Source: Desulfovibrio sp.
GTDB lineage: Bacteria > Desulfobacterota > Desulfovibrionia > Desulfovibrionales > Desulfovibrionaceae
Reading direction: 5' to 3'
Assembly (NCBI GenBank): GCA_016208105.1
Contig: JACQYS010000010.1
Coordinates: 62,001 to 126,000, forward strand
Length of the DNA: 64,000 nt
Positions 48,538 to 56,750 of this stretch are shown here, piece after piece. The position numbers and the translations under genes are program-made. The notes under the pieces are model-generated. The model was not told the DNA's origin. It saw only the letters and a program-made list of their open reading frames with translations, and made no database searches. How positions within the stretch are numbered: the first letter of the stretch is position 1; the number at the start of each line of letters is the position of its first letter.

Positions 48538-49255
48538 GCAAAAACTCCCTACGTTTTATGGGATCGTTCCACCACGGCTGGCTCCTCCAGCCTTCGATTT
48601 CACCGGGCAGAGCGGCCGCCGCTTCCACCAGCCTGGTGAACTTGAGCCGCGGGATTTCCCGCGCTCCAAGGCGCATCACATGGGGCGTGGACTGCTGGCA
48701 ATCCATAAAGCTGTACTTTAACTTTTCCAGCAGCAAGACCAGGTGCACCAAGGCCACCTTGGAGGCCTGGCCCACGTCGTGGAACATGGATTCCCCAAAG
48801 AACGCCCGGCCCACGGCCACGCCGTAGATGCCGCCCACCAGGCGGCCATGAAGGCGGCACTCGATGCTGTGGGCGTAGCCGGAATGGTGCATCCGGACGT
48901 ATGCCCGGATCATGTCGTCCGTGAGCCAGGTGCCCGCCTGGCCATGGCGTTCCGCCGTGGCGCAGGCGCTGATAACGGCCTGGAAGTCGGTGTCGACGGA
49001 GAGTTCAAAGGGGTGGCCGCGAAGGTAGCGGCGAAATCTGGCGTCGAGCCTGAGCTCGTTCGGCACCAGGATGGGGCGGGGGTCGGGAGACCACCACAGT
49101 ATGGGGTGGTCCTCGTTGTACCAGGGGAAGATGCCGTGGCTGTAGGCCTCCACAAGCCTCCGAATGCTCAAGTCCCCGCCAACGGCAAGAAGGCCCCCGG
49201 GGTCGGCGGTTTCCGGATCGGGAAAACCCAGCGCTGTAGTGAGCAAAGTGATCAC
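48527..49255 (-). CDS. aat: Leucyl/phenylalanyl-tRNA--protein transferase
   Basis: A 242-residue Aat, which adds Leu or Phe from its tRNA to proteins with N-terminal Arg or Lys so that ClpS/ClpAP can destroy them. Motifs: LLAVGGDLSIRRLVEAYSHGIFPWYN and PILWWSPDPRPILVP, HSIECRLHGRLVGGIYGVAVGRAFFGESMFH, and DCQQSTPHVMRLGAREIPR. The start GTG 49255 is the only one that includes the conserved LLAVGG region and lies 4 bp after the upstream stop. The end overlaps the candidate selenoprotein. Confidence 0.93.
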   Translation of the reverse strand: MITLLTTALGFPDPETADPGGLLAVGGDLSIRRLVEAYSHGIFPWYNEDHPILWWSPDPRPILVPNELRLDARFRRYLRGHPFELSVDTDFQAVISACATAERHGQAGTWLTDDMIRAYVRMHHSGYAHSIECRLHGRLVGGIYGVAVGRAFFGESMFHDVGQASKVALVHLVLLLEKLKYSFMDCQQSTPHVMRLGAREIPRLKFTRLVEAAAALPGEIEGWRSQPWWNDPIKRREFLHAR

Positions 49256-49259
49256 GGCG

Positions 49260-49976
49260 TTACTTTACCGGAGAAGCCTCCAGAACCTGGAGCACGTTGC
49301 CCTCCTTGATGACGCCGGTGATCTTGAGCCGCACGTTCACATGCTCCTTGGAATGAAAGCAGAGGTCGTCCATGCATCCGTACAAAGAGCCGTCGTCCGC
49401 GCGAAACCGAACGCAGTAATAGAGCGGGTCGTCCTGCCCGCCCCAGCTGGAGCTCGATTTGGAGCGCACGCAGCCTTCATACCGGCCGGTGACGGTCACC
49501 TGCTTTTCCGAAGGGTCGTATCCGTCGAAGGAAATGCGGGAGAGGTATGGTTCGTTGCTGGCCGTGCCGTGGAAGACGGATGTCACCGTAAGCCTCACGG
49601 CGGTGCCTTTGCCGTGCAGGGTTATCACCTGCGGCTTGTCCGTGTCTTTCAGGGAAATGGTCTGCTTACCGCCTCCGGCGAAGACGAGTTCGGCTGTTTT
49701 TATGCGACCGTGTTGCTTGAACGATCCCGGGGCGGCCCAGCCGTTGACCACCGTCACCTTGGTGACGGCCACCGGTTTGGAGAAGCCGAATTCGATCCAC
49801 TCTCCGATGGCTACGCCAACGGTGTTCGCGGGGTCCACCAGCTTGGCCAGATTGCCTCCCTGGCCTTTCGATCCGGCCGCGTCGATCTGTACCGCCAAGG
49901 GAAAGGAGACGATGGGATTTTTGGCCCAGGCCGTGGACGCAACAGCCAGGACGAGAAAGAGAACAAACTTGGACAT
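49260..49976 (-). CDS. Exported protein with a galactose-binding-like (discoidin) fold
   Basis: A 238-residue protein with a cleaved signal peptide (MSKFVLFLVLAVASTAWA, Ala-x-Ala end). The mature part matches the NADase-type glycan-binding/F5-8-type domain: PANTVGVAIGEWIEFGFSKPVAVTKVTVVNGWA, then KTAELVFAGGGKQTISLKD and EPYLSRISFDGYD. Four Cys (CVRS, YYC, GCMDDLCFHS) may be disulfide-bonded. GAGGAG lies upstream. Role unknown; likely periplasmic or surface carbohydrate contact. It starts 15 bp after the motB stop. Confidence 0.75.
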   Translation of the reverse strand: MSKFVLFLVLAVASTAWAKNPIVSFPLAVQIDAAGSKGQGGNLAKLVDPANTVGVAIGEWIEFGFSKPVAVTKVTVVNGWAAPGSFKQHGRIKTAELVFAGGGKQTISLKDTDKPQVITLHGKGTAVRLTVTSVFHGTASNEPYLSRISFDGYDPSEKQVTVTGRYEGCVRSKSSSSWGGQDDPLYYCVRFRADDGSLYGCMDDLCFHSKEHVNVRLKITGVIKEGNVLQVLEASPVK

Positions 49977-49990
49977 GGCTCCTCGCAGGG

Positions 49991-50758
49991 TCAATAGAGG
50001 TTAGACATCTCCTGGGAGTGGTACAGAAATTCCACCCGGCGGTTGATGGCTCGGTTTTGGTCGGTGGTGTTGGGGGTGATGGGCTGGCTGTCGGCATAGG
50101 CGGCCGCTTTGACGCGCGTGGTCGGAATGCCGCCCTTCTCCACGATGTAGCGCACGCAGGTGGCGGCGCGAAGAGCGGACAGCTCGAACCGCGCCAGGCC
50201 GTTGGCGCCAATTTCAATATCGTCCGTGTGTCCCCGCACCACCAGGTCGACTTTGATTTTTTTGAGCACCTGAACCACATCGTCCAGGAGCTTGTAGCCC
50301 TCCGGCTTCATCACGGCCGATCCGGGCTGGAACATGACGGCATTGTTCACATGCAGAAGCACCCCGATCTTATCCGAGCTGATGCCGGAATTCTGCTTCA
50401 TGTTGGGGTTGTTGTCCATGAGCTGCTTGATCATCAGGGCCACTTCGTACTTGAATTTCTCTTCCTGGGAGAGCTTGAACTGCGGAGTGCCCTGCTGCAC
50501 GTCCTTGGCGATGTAGGTGGGCATGACCACGGTTTCGGTGGGTTTTTCGCGCTTGGGGAGCTCCTGGTCCTGGAAGAAGGCCGAGAGCTGTTCTTTCTGC
50601 TGGGGCTTCAAAGCCATGGTGAGCCACAGAAGCAGGAAAAGGGCCATCATGGCCGTGACAAAGTCCGCGTAGGCCACCTTCCAGCTGCCGCCGTGGTGTC
50701 CGCCGTGGCTGTCTTCTTCCTTCTTGACGATTATCGGAGCGGGTTTGTTTTTCGACAT
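49991..50758 (-). CDS. motB: MotB-like/OmpA-domain stator protein
   Basis: A 255-residue flagellar stator component. The N-terminal membrane helix has the proton-carrying aspartate (YADFVTAMMALFLLLWL), followed by a linker and a C-terminal OmpA/MotB peptidoglycan domain with GHTDDIEIGANGLARFELSALRA and NRAINRRVEF. Start ATG 50758 has AAGGCAG upstream; codons to 50791 are rejected. No motA lies next to it: the gene sits alone after xerC, so the partner must be elsewhere or the protein is one of the free-standing MotB types. Confidence 0.88.
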   Translation of the reverse strand: MSKNKPAPIIVKKEEDSHGGHHGGSWKVAYADFVTAMMALFLLLWLTMALKPQQKEQLSAFFQDQELPKREKPTETVVMPTYIAKDVQQGTPQFKLSQEEKFKYEVALMIKQLMDNNPNMKQNSGISSDKIGVLLHVNNAVMFQPGSAVMKPEGYKLLDDVVQVLKKIKVDLVVRGHTDDIEIGANGLARFELSALRAATCVRYIVEKGGIPTTRVKAAAYADSQPITPNTTDQNRAINRRVEFLYHSQEMSNLY

Positions 50759-50940
50759 GTGGCTGCCTTGGCGTACATTGCACGCCAGCAATATCCATAA
50801 AGGCTCGCAGGGGGGATTTCAACCACGCTTTTCAGTTATTGTTGGATAGTAGCGTTTCGCGAAGAAGACTTCACTCGTTACAGCAAAGAGCCTTTATTCT
50901 AGATTCTCGGATCCAGTGCGGACCTGGTTCGCTCTTGTCC

Positions 50941-51894
50941 TTATGAATCTTCTTTGTCGCGTGTTCCCTTGGCCCTTGGGTGCGCCTGGTCGTACGCCTT
51001 GGCCAGCTGGTCCAGGTTCAGGTGCGTGTAGCGCTGCGTGGTGGACAGACGGGCATGGCCCAGGAGCTCCTGAACCGCGCGCATGTCCGCACCGGATTGG
51101 AGCATGTGGCTGGCGAAGCTGTGCCGCAAAACGTGCGGGCTCACAGCAGTGGGCAGCCCGGCGCTGGCGCTTAAGGCTTCCAGTATCCTGTTTGCCTGCC
51201 GGCGCTGCAAGGGGCCGCCGCGAAGCCCCAGGAACACCGCCTGTTCTGCGGGAGCTGGCGAAAAGGCGTGGCGCACGCCAAGATAGGCCTTCAATGCCGC
51301 TGCCGCCGTGTCGGACAGGGGGGCCAGGCGTTCCTTGCTGCCCTTGCCCATAACGCGCGCAATCCGCGAGGAAATGTCCAGATCATTGAGTTTCAGGCCT
51401 ATGGCCTCGCTCACTCGAAGGCCTGAGCCATAGAGCAGTTCCGCCAGTGCGGCGTCGCGCAGCGCCTCCGGGTCGCCTCCCGTGCCAGGGGTGTCCAGCA
51501 GGGCGAAAGCCTGGTCCACGTTGAGGCTCTTGGGGTGCGGCTTGGAGAGCTTCGGGTTGGAAAGCCCCTCGGCCGGGTTTTTCACGAGAACTTTCTGGCG
51601 GACAAGATGCTTGAAGAAGCCGCGCAAACAGGAAAGCCTTCTGGACATGGAGGTCTTGGCCTGGCGGGCCCTGTGCTGTTCGGCCAGGAATCCCTGGAGA
51701 TCCCGGCGGGTCAAATCCTTGGGAGCGGCCAGCGTCCGGCCGCGACTGTTCAAGTAGTTCTCGAAGTATTTGAGGTCGGACTCGTAGGCCAGAAGCGTGG
51801 CCCTGGCATAGCCCTTCTCGATGGCCAGCCTGGCGAGGTAGGCCTGGGCGTGCTCGGGAAGCGGCGTGTCAGGGCTGGCGTTTGTCGAGGACAT
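50941..51894 (-). CDS. xerC: Tyrosine site-specific recombinase XerC
   Basis: A 317-residue tyrosine recombinase. Catalytic Arg in LLYGSGLRVSEAIGL, HxxR in SPHVLRHSFASHMLQSGADM, His and Tyr in GHARLSTTQRYTHLN are all present; N-terminal SAM-like domain AYLARLAIEKGYARATLLAYES. With XerD it acts at dif. ATG 51894 lies inside the 3' end of the REC-GGDEF gene (26-bp overlap). Placing XerC here and XerD at 22 kb is based on family resemblance. Confidence 0.87.
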   Translation of the reverse strand: MSSTNASPDTPLPEHAQAYLARLAIEKGYARATLLAYESDLKYFENYLNSRGRTLAAPKDLTRRDLQGFLAEQHRARQAKTSMSRRLSCLRGFFKHLVRQKVLVKNPAEGLSNPKLSKPHPKSLNVDQAFALLDTPGTGGDPEALRDAALAELLYGSGLRVSEAIGLKLNDLDISSRIARVMGKGSKERLAPLSDTAAAALKAYLGVRHAFSPAPAEQAVFLGLRGGPLQRRQANRILEALSASAGLPTAVSPHVLRHSFASHMLQSGADMRAVQELLGHARLSTTQRYTHLNLDQLAKAYDQAHPRAKGTRDKEDS

Positions 51895-52828
51895 AGGAGC
51901 TCTTGGGGTTCTCCTTGGCCTTTTTCTTGAGCGTCATGGCGATCTGGGAGGCCTCGCCATAGTGCTTGAGGCGGCCTCCCACGTTGAAGACCACGGCGAT
52001 GGATATGGCCATGAGCGGAAAGGTGCGCATGTTGCCCTCGCGGTCCGTGGACTGGATGTAGCCCTTGGCCCGGTCGTCCTCGTCGTAGAAATGGGGCACG
52101 ATGGAGTCGAAGTTGTCCACCACGCGCTGGCAGGCCAGCTCCACCTTGTCGGGGGGCAGGATGAACACGAAATCGTCCCCACCGATGTGTCCCACAAAGG
52201 AGCGGACTTCTGAGAACCCGCGAATGGTGTTCACGATGACCCGCGCGGTCATCATGAGGATCTCGTCGCCGCGCGAGAACCCGTACTTGTCGTTGAAGCT
52301 CTTGAAGTAATCCAGGTCAGCATAGGCCAGGGCGAAGTCCTCCTGGCGGTCGATCATCTCCTGGATGCGCTGAATGATGGAGGTGTTGCCCGGCAGTTTG
52401 GAAAGGGGGTTGGCGTCGAAGGCTCTGGAGGCGCGGGTTATGGTCAAAAACACGCGGGCCTTCACCCTGGCCGGGCTGGAGGGGACGATGATGAGGTCGT
52501 CCACTTCGGCGAAGCACCAGTCCGCCCCTTCGAGCAGGCTCTCTTCCCTGATGGCCAGAATCACCGGGAGCTGGCGGTAGACGTTCTCGCTCTTGACCAG
52601 GTTCACCACGTCAAGCCCGGGCATGTCCGGCAGGTCGTGGTCCACAATGAGGAGATCGGGAAGCTCGTTGAAGAGGACCTCTATGGCCCCCCTGCCCCGG
52701 TCGAAATGGACAATCTCCAGCTGGCCGTCGTCCCAGAGTTCCGAAAGGGTCTTTTTAAGACCCACATCGGCCGAAAGAAGATAGACCTTCTGGGGGCGTG
52801 GCAGGCGGCAGGCGTCCTGGGCTGTCAT
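51869..52828 (-). CDS. Receiver-GGDEF protein with altered active site (GGDDF)
   Basis: A 319-residue protein: residues about 14-130 form a receiver-like domain (DLLIVDHDLPDMPGLDVV, acceptor Asp kept), residues 135-310 a GGDEF domain with LSKLPGNTSIIQRIQ, YADLDYFKSFNDKYGFSRGDEIL and HIGGDDFVFIL. The motif GGDDF differs from GG[DE]EF by one Asp and may reduce or keep activity. The two-domain layout is that of WspR/PleD-like cyclases. It starts 3 bp after the HDOD gene and overlaps xerC by 26 bp. Confidence 0.85.
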   Translation of the reverse strand: MTAQDACRLPRPQKVYLLSADVGLKKTLSELWDDGQLEIVHFDRGRGAIEVLFNELPDLLIVDHDLPDMPGLDVVNLVKSENVYRQLPVILAIREESLLEGADWCFAEVDDLIIVPSSPARVKARVFLTITRASRAFDANPLSKLPGNTSIIQRIQEMIDRQEDFALAYADLDYFKSFNDKYGFSRGDEILMMTARVIVNTIRGFSEVRSFVGHIGGDDFVFILPPDKVELACQRVVDNFDSIVPHFYDEDDRAKGYIQSTDREGNMRTFPLMAISIAVVFNVGGRLKHYGEASQIAMTLKKKAKENPKSSYVLDKRQP

Positions 52829-52831
52829 GGC

Positions 52832-53671
52832 TCAGACGAAGCTCAGGTCGGCGATATCCAGGAATTGTTCGCAGAGCTGGTCGAGGATGGTTTCGACGTC
52901 GCTGGATTTGAGCTTGAGCTTCTTGAGGGCTTCGGGCTCAAGGTAGAGCACGTTGTCGTCGCCGCCGGAGCCGTACTCGAACACGCGCACCATGAAGTCG
53001 CCCAGGTGCACGCAGCAGGCCACTTCGGGGTATGTGCGGGCCAGCTGGGGCTTGTGGTGGTAGCTCATGCCTTCCTTGATGCTGGGGGGCAGCTTCCAGT
53101 GGTCCGCGATCCAGGCGTTCACCCGGTCGTGTCCGAAGCCCATGAAGGCCTTCTCGGCATCCAGATAGGTGAGGTCCTTCTCCTTGACCATTGCGTCGAT
53201 ACCCACCTTCATATCCGGCAACTGCACGGCCGTGACCACCTTGCCCAGGTCGTGCAGGAGCCCGGCCACGGAAATGTCCTCGACGTCTTTTAGCCCGACG
53301 AAACGGGCGATGGTGGAGCTGGCCAGGGCGCACCCCACCGAGTGCTCCCACAGGCCCACCATGGCCTGGTTCATCATGTCCATCACCGACGTGGAGACGA
53401 TGACCCCGCGCAGGACGTTGAACCCCAGAAGCACCAGGGCGTGGTGAATGGAGCTTATGCGGCCTGGAAATCCGTAGATGGGCGAGTTGACCATCTTCAA
53501 GACTTTGGCCGAGAGCACCTGGTCCATGGCGATGAGCTTGGCGATCTGCTCGGTGGAGGAATCCGGGTCCTTCACCAGGCGGGACACCTCGTCCAACACC
53601 TTGGGCAGGGTCGGCAGGTCTTTGACCGCCAGGATCTGATCCTTGCGCTCGAGTTTCAGGTCCTCGACCAT
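52832..53671 (-). CDS. HDOD-domain signalling protein
   Basis: A 279-residue HDOD protein: LPTLPKVLDEVSRLVKDPDSSTEQIAKLIAMDQVLSAKVLKMVNSP near the start, GFPGRISSIHHALVLLGFNVLRG, and VAGLLHDLGKVV in the middle with an HD-like pair (HDxGK). HDOD proteins are regulatory, often near c-di-GMP genes; here the next gene is a GGDEF protein, and the one before it resembles an HD-GYP leader. ATG 53671 has AGGAGC upstream; the longer frame to 53752 is rejected. Confidence 0.87.
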   Translation of the reverse strand: MVEDLKLERKDQILAVKDLPTLPKVLDEVSRLVKDPDSSTEQIAKLIAMDQVLSAKVLKMVNSPIYGFPGRISSIHHALVLLGFNVLRGVIVSTSVMDMMNQAMVGLWEHSVGCALASSTIARFVGLKDVEDISVAGLLHDLGKVVTAVQLPDMKVGIDAMVKEKDLTYLDAEKAFMGFGHDRVNAWIADHWKLPPSIKEGMSYHHKPQLARTYPEVACCVHLGDFMVRVFEYGSGGDDNVLYLEPEALKKLKLKSSDVETILDQLCEQFLDIADLSFV

Positions 53672-53682
53672 GACGTATGCTC

Positions 53683-54009
53683 CTAGCCGGCCTTGGAGGC
53701 CACCTTCATCTTGAAAAAGTGAGTGAAAAGAGCCTTCACCTGGTTCATCCACTGATCCTTCTCGTGGTGGCGGAACAGATGATCCAGGCGTTGCAGGCGT
53801 GTGTCGTAGTTGGTGCCCGAGGCCACACCGTCCGTCTGGATGGGTTCGCCTTCCACCACCACCTGCTCGACGCCCATCATGTCGAACTTGTCGAGCAGGG
53901 CCTCGGTGAGCTCGGCCCCCTGCGGGGCCACGACCATTCCGTCGGATCTGGCAACCGGCTTGGCCAGAACAAAGCCCGGTTTGGCCAGGTTGAGCGGTAT
54001 CTTCTGCAT
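53683..54009 (-). CDS. Small protein resembling the leader domain of HD-GYP phosphodiesterases
   Basis: A 108-residue protein. Its first half (LNLAKPGFVLAKPVARSDGMVVAPQGAELTEALLDKFDMMGVEQVVVEG) is the 'L-x-x-G-M/F-x-L-A-x-P-V' sandwich seen before HD-GYP domains, but no HD-GYP follows; a separate HDOD protein is encoded 11 bp downstream. The tail is helical and basic. AAGGAG lies eight bases before ATG. It may be a partner or sensor piece for the HDOD or REC-GGDEF protein. Function not known. Confidence 0.7.
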   Translation of the reverse strand: MQKIPLNLAKPGFVLAKPVARSDGMVVAPQGAELTEALLDKFDMMGVEQVVVEGEPIQTDGVASGTNYDTRLQRLDHLFRHHEKDQWMNQVKALFTHFFKMKVASKAG

Positions 54010-54031
54010 GCCTTACGGCTCCTTCGTGGAA

Positions 54032-55327
54032 TCAAGCTGAGAGATAGTACCCACCGGGAAGCCTGCGCACAACCCCTTTCAGTTCGAGCACTACCAAAGT
54101 GCGGCTCATTTCCGAGGCATCCTTGCCGAGCACGCGGCAGAGCGAGTCGATATGCGTGGCCCCCAGGGCCTCAAGATGCCCGGCCACAGTCTCTTCCAAC
54201 GAAGAGGACGCCTGCTGTCCGGGTACAATGTGGGAAGCGGCGCAAAGCTGCGCGGGGTCGAGGCCGGGGCCGCCAGCGGATGAAGACTGGGACTTTGCGC
54301 GCCTGGAAGCCCTTTCGTCCGGCCCCGAACGCGCTTGCGGCGCTCTTGCGGCGGAACGCGCGGGCAAGAGGCTGGCCTGTTCACTCACGGGGCGGGCCGA
54401 AGGCGATATTTTCGGGTGCCCTTGCCGGGCCAGAAAGGCTTCCAGCTGAGGTTTTATTTCCAAGAGGATGTCCTCGGCCCCGTGGATGAGCTTGGCCCCT
54501 TTGTTGATGATCTCGTGGCAGCCCCGGTAGCTCGGCAGGGACACCGGCCCCGGCAGGGCGAAGACCTCCCTGCCCTGCTCCATGGCCAGCCTGGCGGTGA
54601 TGAGGCTGCCCGAGCGGGTGCTGGCCTCCACCACAAGAACTCCCAGGGAGAGTCCGCTTATTATGCGGTTTCGCTTGGGGAAATTGGCCGCAAGCGGCTT
54701 CGTGCCGGGAGGAAATTCAGAGAGCACCAGCCCCTTGCCCGCGAGCTCGCGCCACAGGTCGCGGTTGGAAGCGGGATAGATGAGGTCCGGGCCTGTGCCC
54801 ATCACCGCGATGGAGCTGCCCGGGCCGGAGAGGCCTCCCAGATGCGCTTCCCGATCGATGCCGTGGGCCATTCCGGAAATGACCGTGATCCCCGCAGCGG
54901 AAAGATCCACGGCGATGCGGCGGGCCAGTTCGATGCCGTAGCGGGAAGAATCCCTGGAGCCGACCATGGCCACGCCTGGAAAATCCAGTAGCCCCAGGTC
55001 GCCAATGGCGTAGAGGAATACCGGAGGGTCGGGGATCTCCCTCAAGCGTTCCGGGTAGCGCGGATCGGACCAGAGCAGGACGTCGATGCCCTTGTCATGC
55101 GCAACGGCCAGTTCATCCTGGGCCTGAGAAAGCCAGGACTGGGCGAGAAAAGACTGCAATTGCGCTGAAGTAGCAAGGCCCATGCCTTGCCAGCGTGCGG
55201 CATTGTCCACGGCCTTGGCCGCGCTCCCGAAGCGTTCGAGGATTTTTTTGGACGTGCGCGGCCCGAGCCCGGGCGAATGTTTGAGGCACAGGCTGGCCCA
55301 AAACTCCTGGCGCGTGCGCTCGGACAC
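54032..55327 (-). CDS. dprA: DNA-processing protein DprA/Smf
   Basis: A 431-residue DprA, which loads RecA on incoming single-stranded DNA in transformation and handles ssDNA more generally. The Rossmann-type core shows VAMVGSRDSSRYGIELARRIAVDLSAAG, SGMAHGIDREAHLGGL, GTGPDLIYPASNRDL, FPKRNRIISGLSLGVLVVEAS and GCHEIINKGAKLIHGAED. An N-terminal SAM-like part and a C-terminal winged-helix (LCRVLGKDASEMSRTLVVLELKGVVRRLPGGYY) are joined by a long Ala/Ser/Arg-rich linker. GTG 55327 lies 5 bp after cpoB. Confidence 0.93.
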   Translation of the reverse strand: MSERTRQEFWASLCLKHSPGLGPRTSKKILERFGSAAKAVDNAARWQGMGLATSAQLQSFLAQSWLSQAQDELAVAHDKGIDVLLWSDPRYPERLREIPDPPVFLYAIGDLGLLDFPGVAMVGSRDSSRYGIELARRIAVDLSAAGITVISGMAHGIDREAHLGGLSGPGSSIAVMGTGPDLIYPASNRDLWRELAGKGLVLSEFPPGTKPLAANFPKRNRIISGLSLGVLVVEASTRSGSLITARLAMEQGREVFALPGPVSLPSYRGCHEIINKGAKLIHGAEDILLEIKPQLEAFLARQGHPKISPSARPVSEQASLLPARSAARAPQARSGPDERASRRAKSQSSSAGGPGLDPAQLCAASHIVPGQQASSSLEETVAGHLEALGATHIDSLCRVLGKDASEMSRTLVVLELKGVVRRLPGGYYLSA

Positions 55328-55332
55328 GGTGC

Positions 55333-56400
55333 TTACTGGCCCAGCTGCTTCAGCTTCTGTTTGGCTTTCCCGGCGAATTCGGAGTTGGGGTTCTCATCCA
55401 CCAGCATCTTCAAGTGGAATACGGCATTGGACTTGTCGCCCAGGCGTTCGTAGGCGTCCGCGATGCGATAAAGGGATTCGGCTGATTTGGAATCCTTGGG
55501 GAACCGGGTGGTGACTTCCTTGAAGGCCAGAATGGCCTGGTTGTAGCTTTTGTCGCCCATGTAGCTCTCCCCGATCCAGTAGAGGGCCTCGGGAGTCTTG
55601 GAGGAGCTTGGGTATTTGGCCAGGAAGTCATTGAATTTCTTGCGCCCCTCGTCGTTTTTGTTGGCCGAGACCGACCGGAGCGCTTCGGTGTAGAGAAGCT
55701 GCTCCTGCATGTCCGTGGTCTGGGGGGAGGCAGCGGCGGTTGCGGGCGCCTTGGCCTGGTGAGGCGCCGGGGCTGGCGCGGGGGAAACAGGCGCGGGCTG
55801 GGTCAGGCCGCTCACGGGCTGCGGTGTGCGGGCCGAGGTTTTTTCCTTGGCGGAGCGAGGTGCGGACACCGGCATCGGCTGCCTGGCCTGCATCAGGGTC
55901 GCGGGCTGAAGCCTTCCTGCGGACTCTCCGAGCGTGACCACAGGCGGTTGCAACGCGGGCAGAGGCTGCGGCGCGGGCTGAACAGCCGCGGGCTGCGCTG
56001 AAACCGGCTGGGGAGCCGAGGGAGACTGTTGCACCTGGGCCGGCATGGGCGTCTGGGCGGGGGCCGTGCCCGAAAGCTGGGAATACGGAATCACCTGGCC
56101 GGCGACGATGGGCTGGCGGGAGGCGCTTGCGGCAACGGGTTTGCGCTCTTTGCCTTTGGTGGCTTTTGGGGCCGGAGCCTGGCCGGAACCGAGCTTGTCC
56201 AGGCGGGTGGCTATCTCGCGGAGCTTGTAGTCGATGTCGGCGTCCCTGGCGCGCTGCTGCTCCTGGAAGCGGGAAAAACTGGCTTCAAGAGTGTCCACTC
56301 GGGAAGGCTGGGCGGCTTCCTTGGCGACTTTGCCCTTGTTTTGGGCACAACCGGAGAAGGCAAGCGTCAACGCCAGGACGGTCAGGCTTAATCGTTTCAC
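55333..56400 (-). CDS. cpoB: Tol-Pal system protein CpoB/YbgF
   Basis: A 355-residue lipoprotein-like periplasmic protein. GTG 56400 (GGAG upstream) opens MKRLSLTVLALTLAFSGC, a signal peptide with a lipobox, so this is preferred to the longer frame. A coiled-coil segment (RVDTLEASFSRFQEQQRARDAD) is followed by a long Pro/Ala/Gln-rich linker, then two to three TPR repeats (LYTEALRSVSANKNDEGRKKFNDFL, ALYWIGESYMGDKSYNQAIL, ESLYRIADAYERLGDKSNAVFHLKML). It coordinates cell-wall synthesis with outer-membrane constriction in E. coli. No tol genes are adjacent; dprA follows 5 bp downstream. Confidence 0.87.
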   Translation of the reverse strand: MKRLSLTVLALTLAFSGCAQNKGKVAKEAAQPSRVDTLEASFSRFQEQQRARDADIDYKLREIATRLDKLGSGQAPAPKATKGKERKPVAASASRQPIVAGQVIPYSQLSGTAPAQTPMPAQVQQSPSAPQPVSAQPAAVQPAPQPLPALQPPVVTLGESAGRLQPATLMQARQPMPVSAPRSAKEKTSARTPQPVSGLTQPAPVSPAPAPAPHQAKAPATAAASPQTTDMQEQLLYTEALRSVSANKNDEGRKKFNDFLAKYPSSSKTPEALYWIGESYMGDKSYNQAILAFKEVTTRFPKDSKSAESLYRIADAYERLGDKSNAVFHLKMLVDENPNSEFAGKAKQKLKQLGQ

Positions 56401-56750
56401 CGCATTCTCCAAGAGTTTTCTCTCGCGATAATCGACCCTTGCCATGAAAGCAAGGTCTCGGTCTTTAAAAAACGGAGACTTAGCAGCCTGCCCAAAAACT
56501 CCCGCTGGCGGCGTTGCCGCGCAAAAGTCAAACCTTCGCATATGTCAACTACGCTTCAGTCTTGACTTTTTTCCGCGCCTGGCCAGCTGACTTTTTGAAC
56601 AGGCTGCGAGATTCGACTTTTACAACAGGTTGCAAACAGTGGCGATCCATTCTTGCCATTTGCCCGCGTTGCATCGCGGACCAAATTAAGGCAAAAAAGC
56701 CGCGCCGCCATTACGGCGCCTGAGTGAATAAACAAGGAGTCCGGTCCAGC
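56401..56750. other. 350-bp divergent gap holding a long imperfect palindrome
   Basis: Contains the upstream region of cpoB (minus) and of the membrane protein (plus). Most of it is taken up by an imperfect inverted repeat at 56483-56607 and a small GCGCCG-CCATTA-CGGCGC hairpin at about 56703-56720. No coding frame is supported. Confidence 0.6.
56483..56607. repeat. 125-bp nested imperfect palindrome (REP/MITE-like)
   Basis: Outer arms GCAGCCTGCCCAAAAACT... at 56483-56509 and ...GACTTTTTGAACAGGCTGC at 56581-56607 pair imperfectly; inner arms GCGCAAAAGTCAAACC at 56519-56534 and TTGACTTTTTTCCGCGC at 56562-56578 also pair. The sequence has no ORF. It resembles a mobile or structural intergenic element, but only one copy is in the window. 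Confidence 0.6.

Noticed and set aside
55333-56541. Long N-terminal extension of cpoB to 56541
   Set aside because: Signal peptide and lipobox begin at GTG 56400, which has GGAG upstream.
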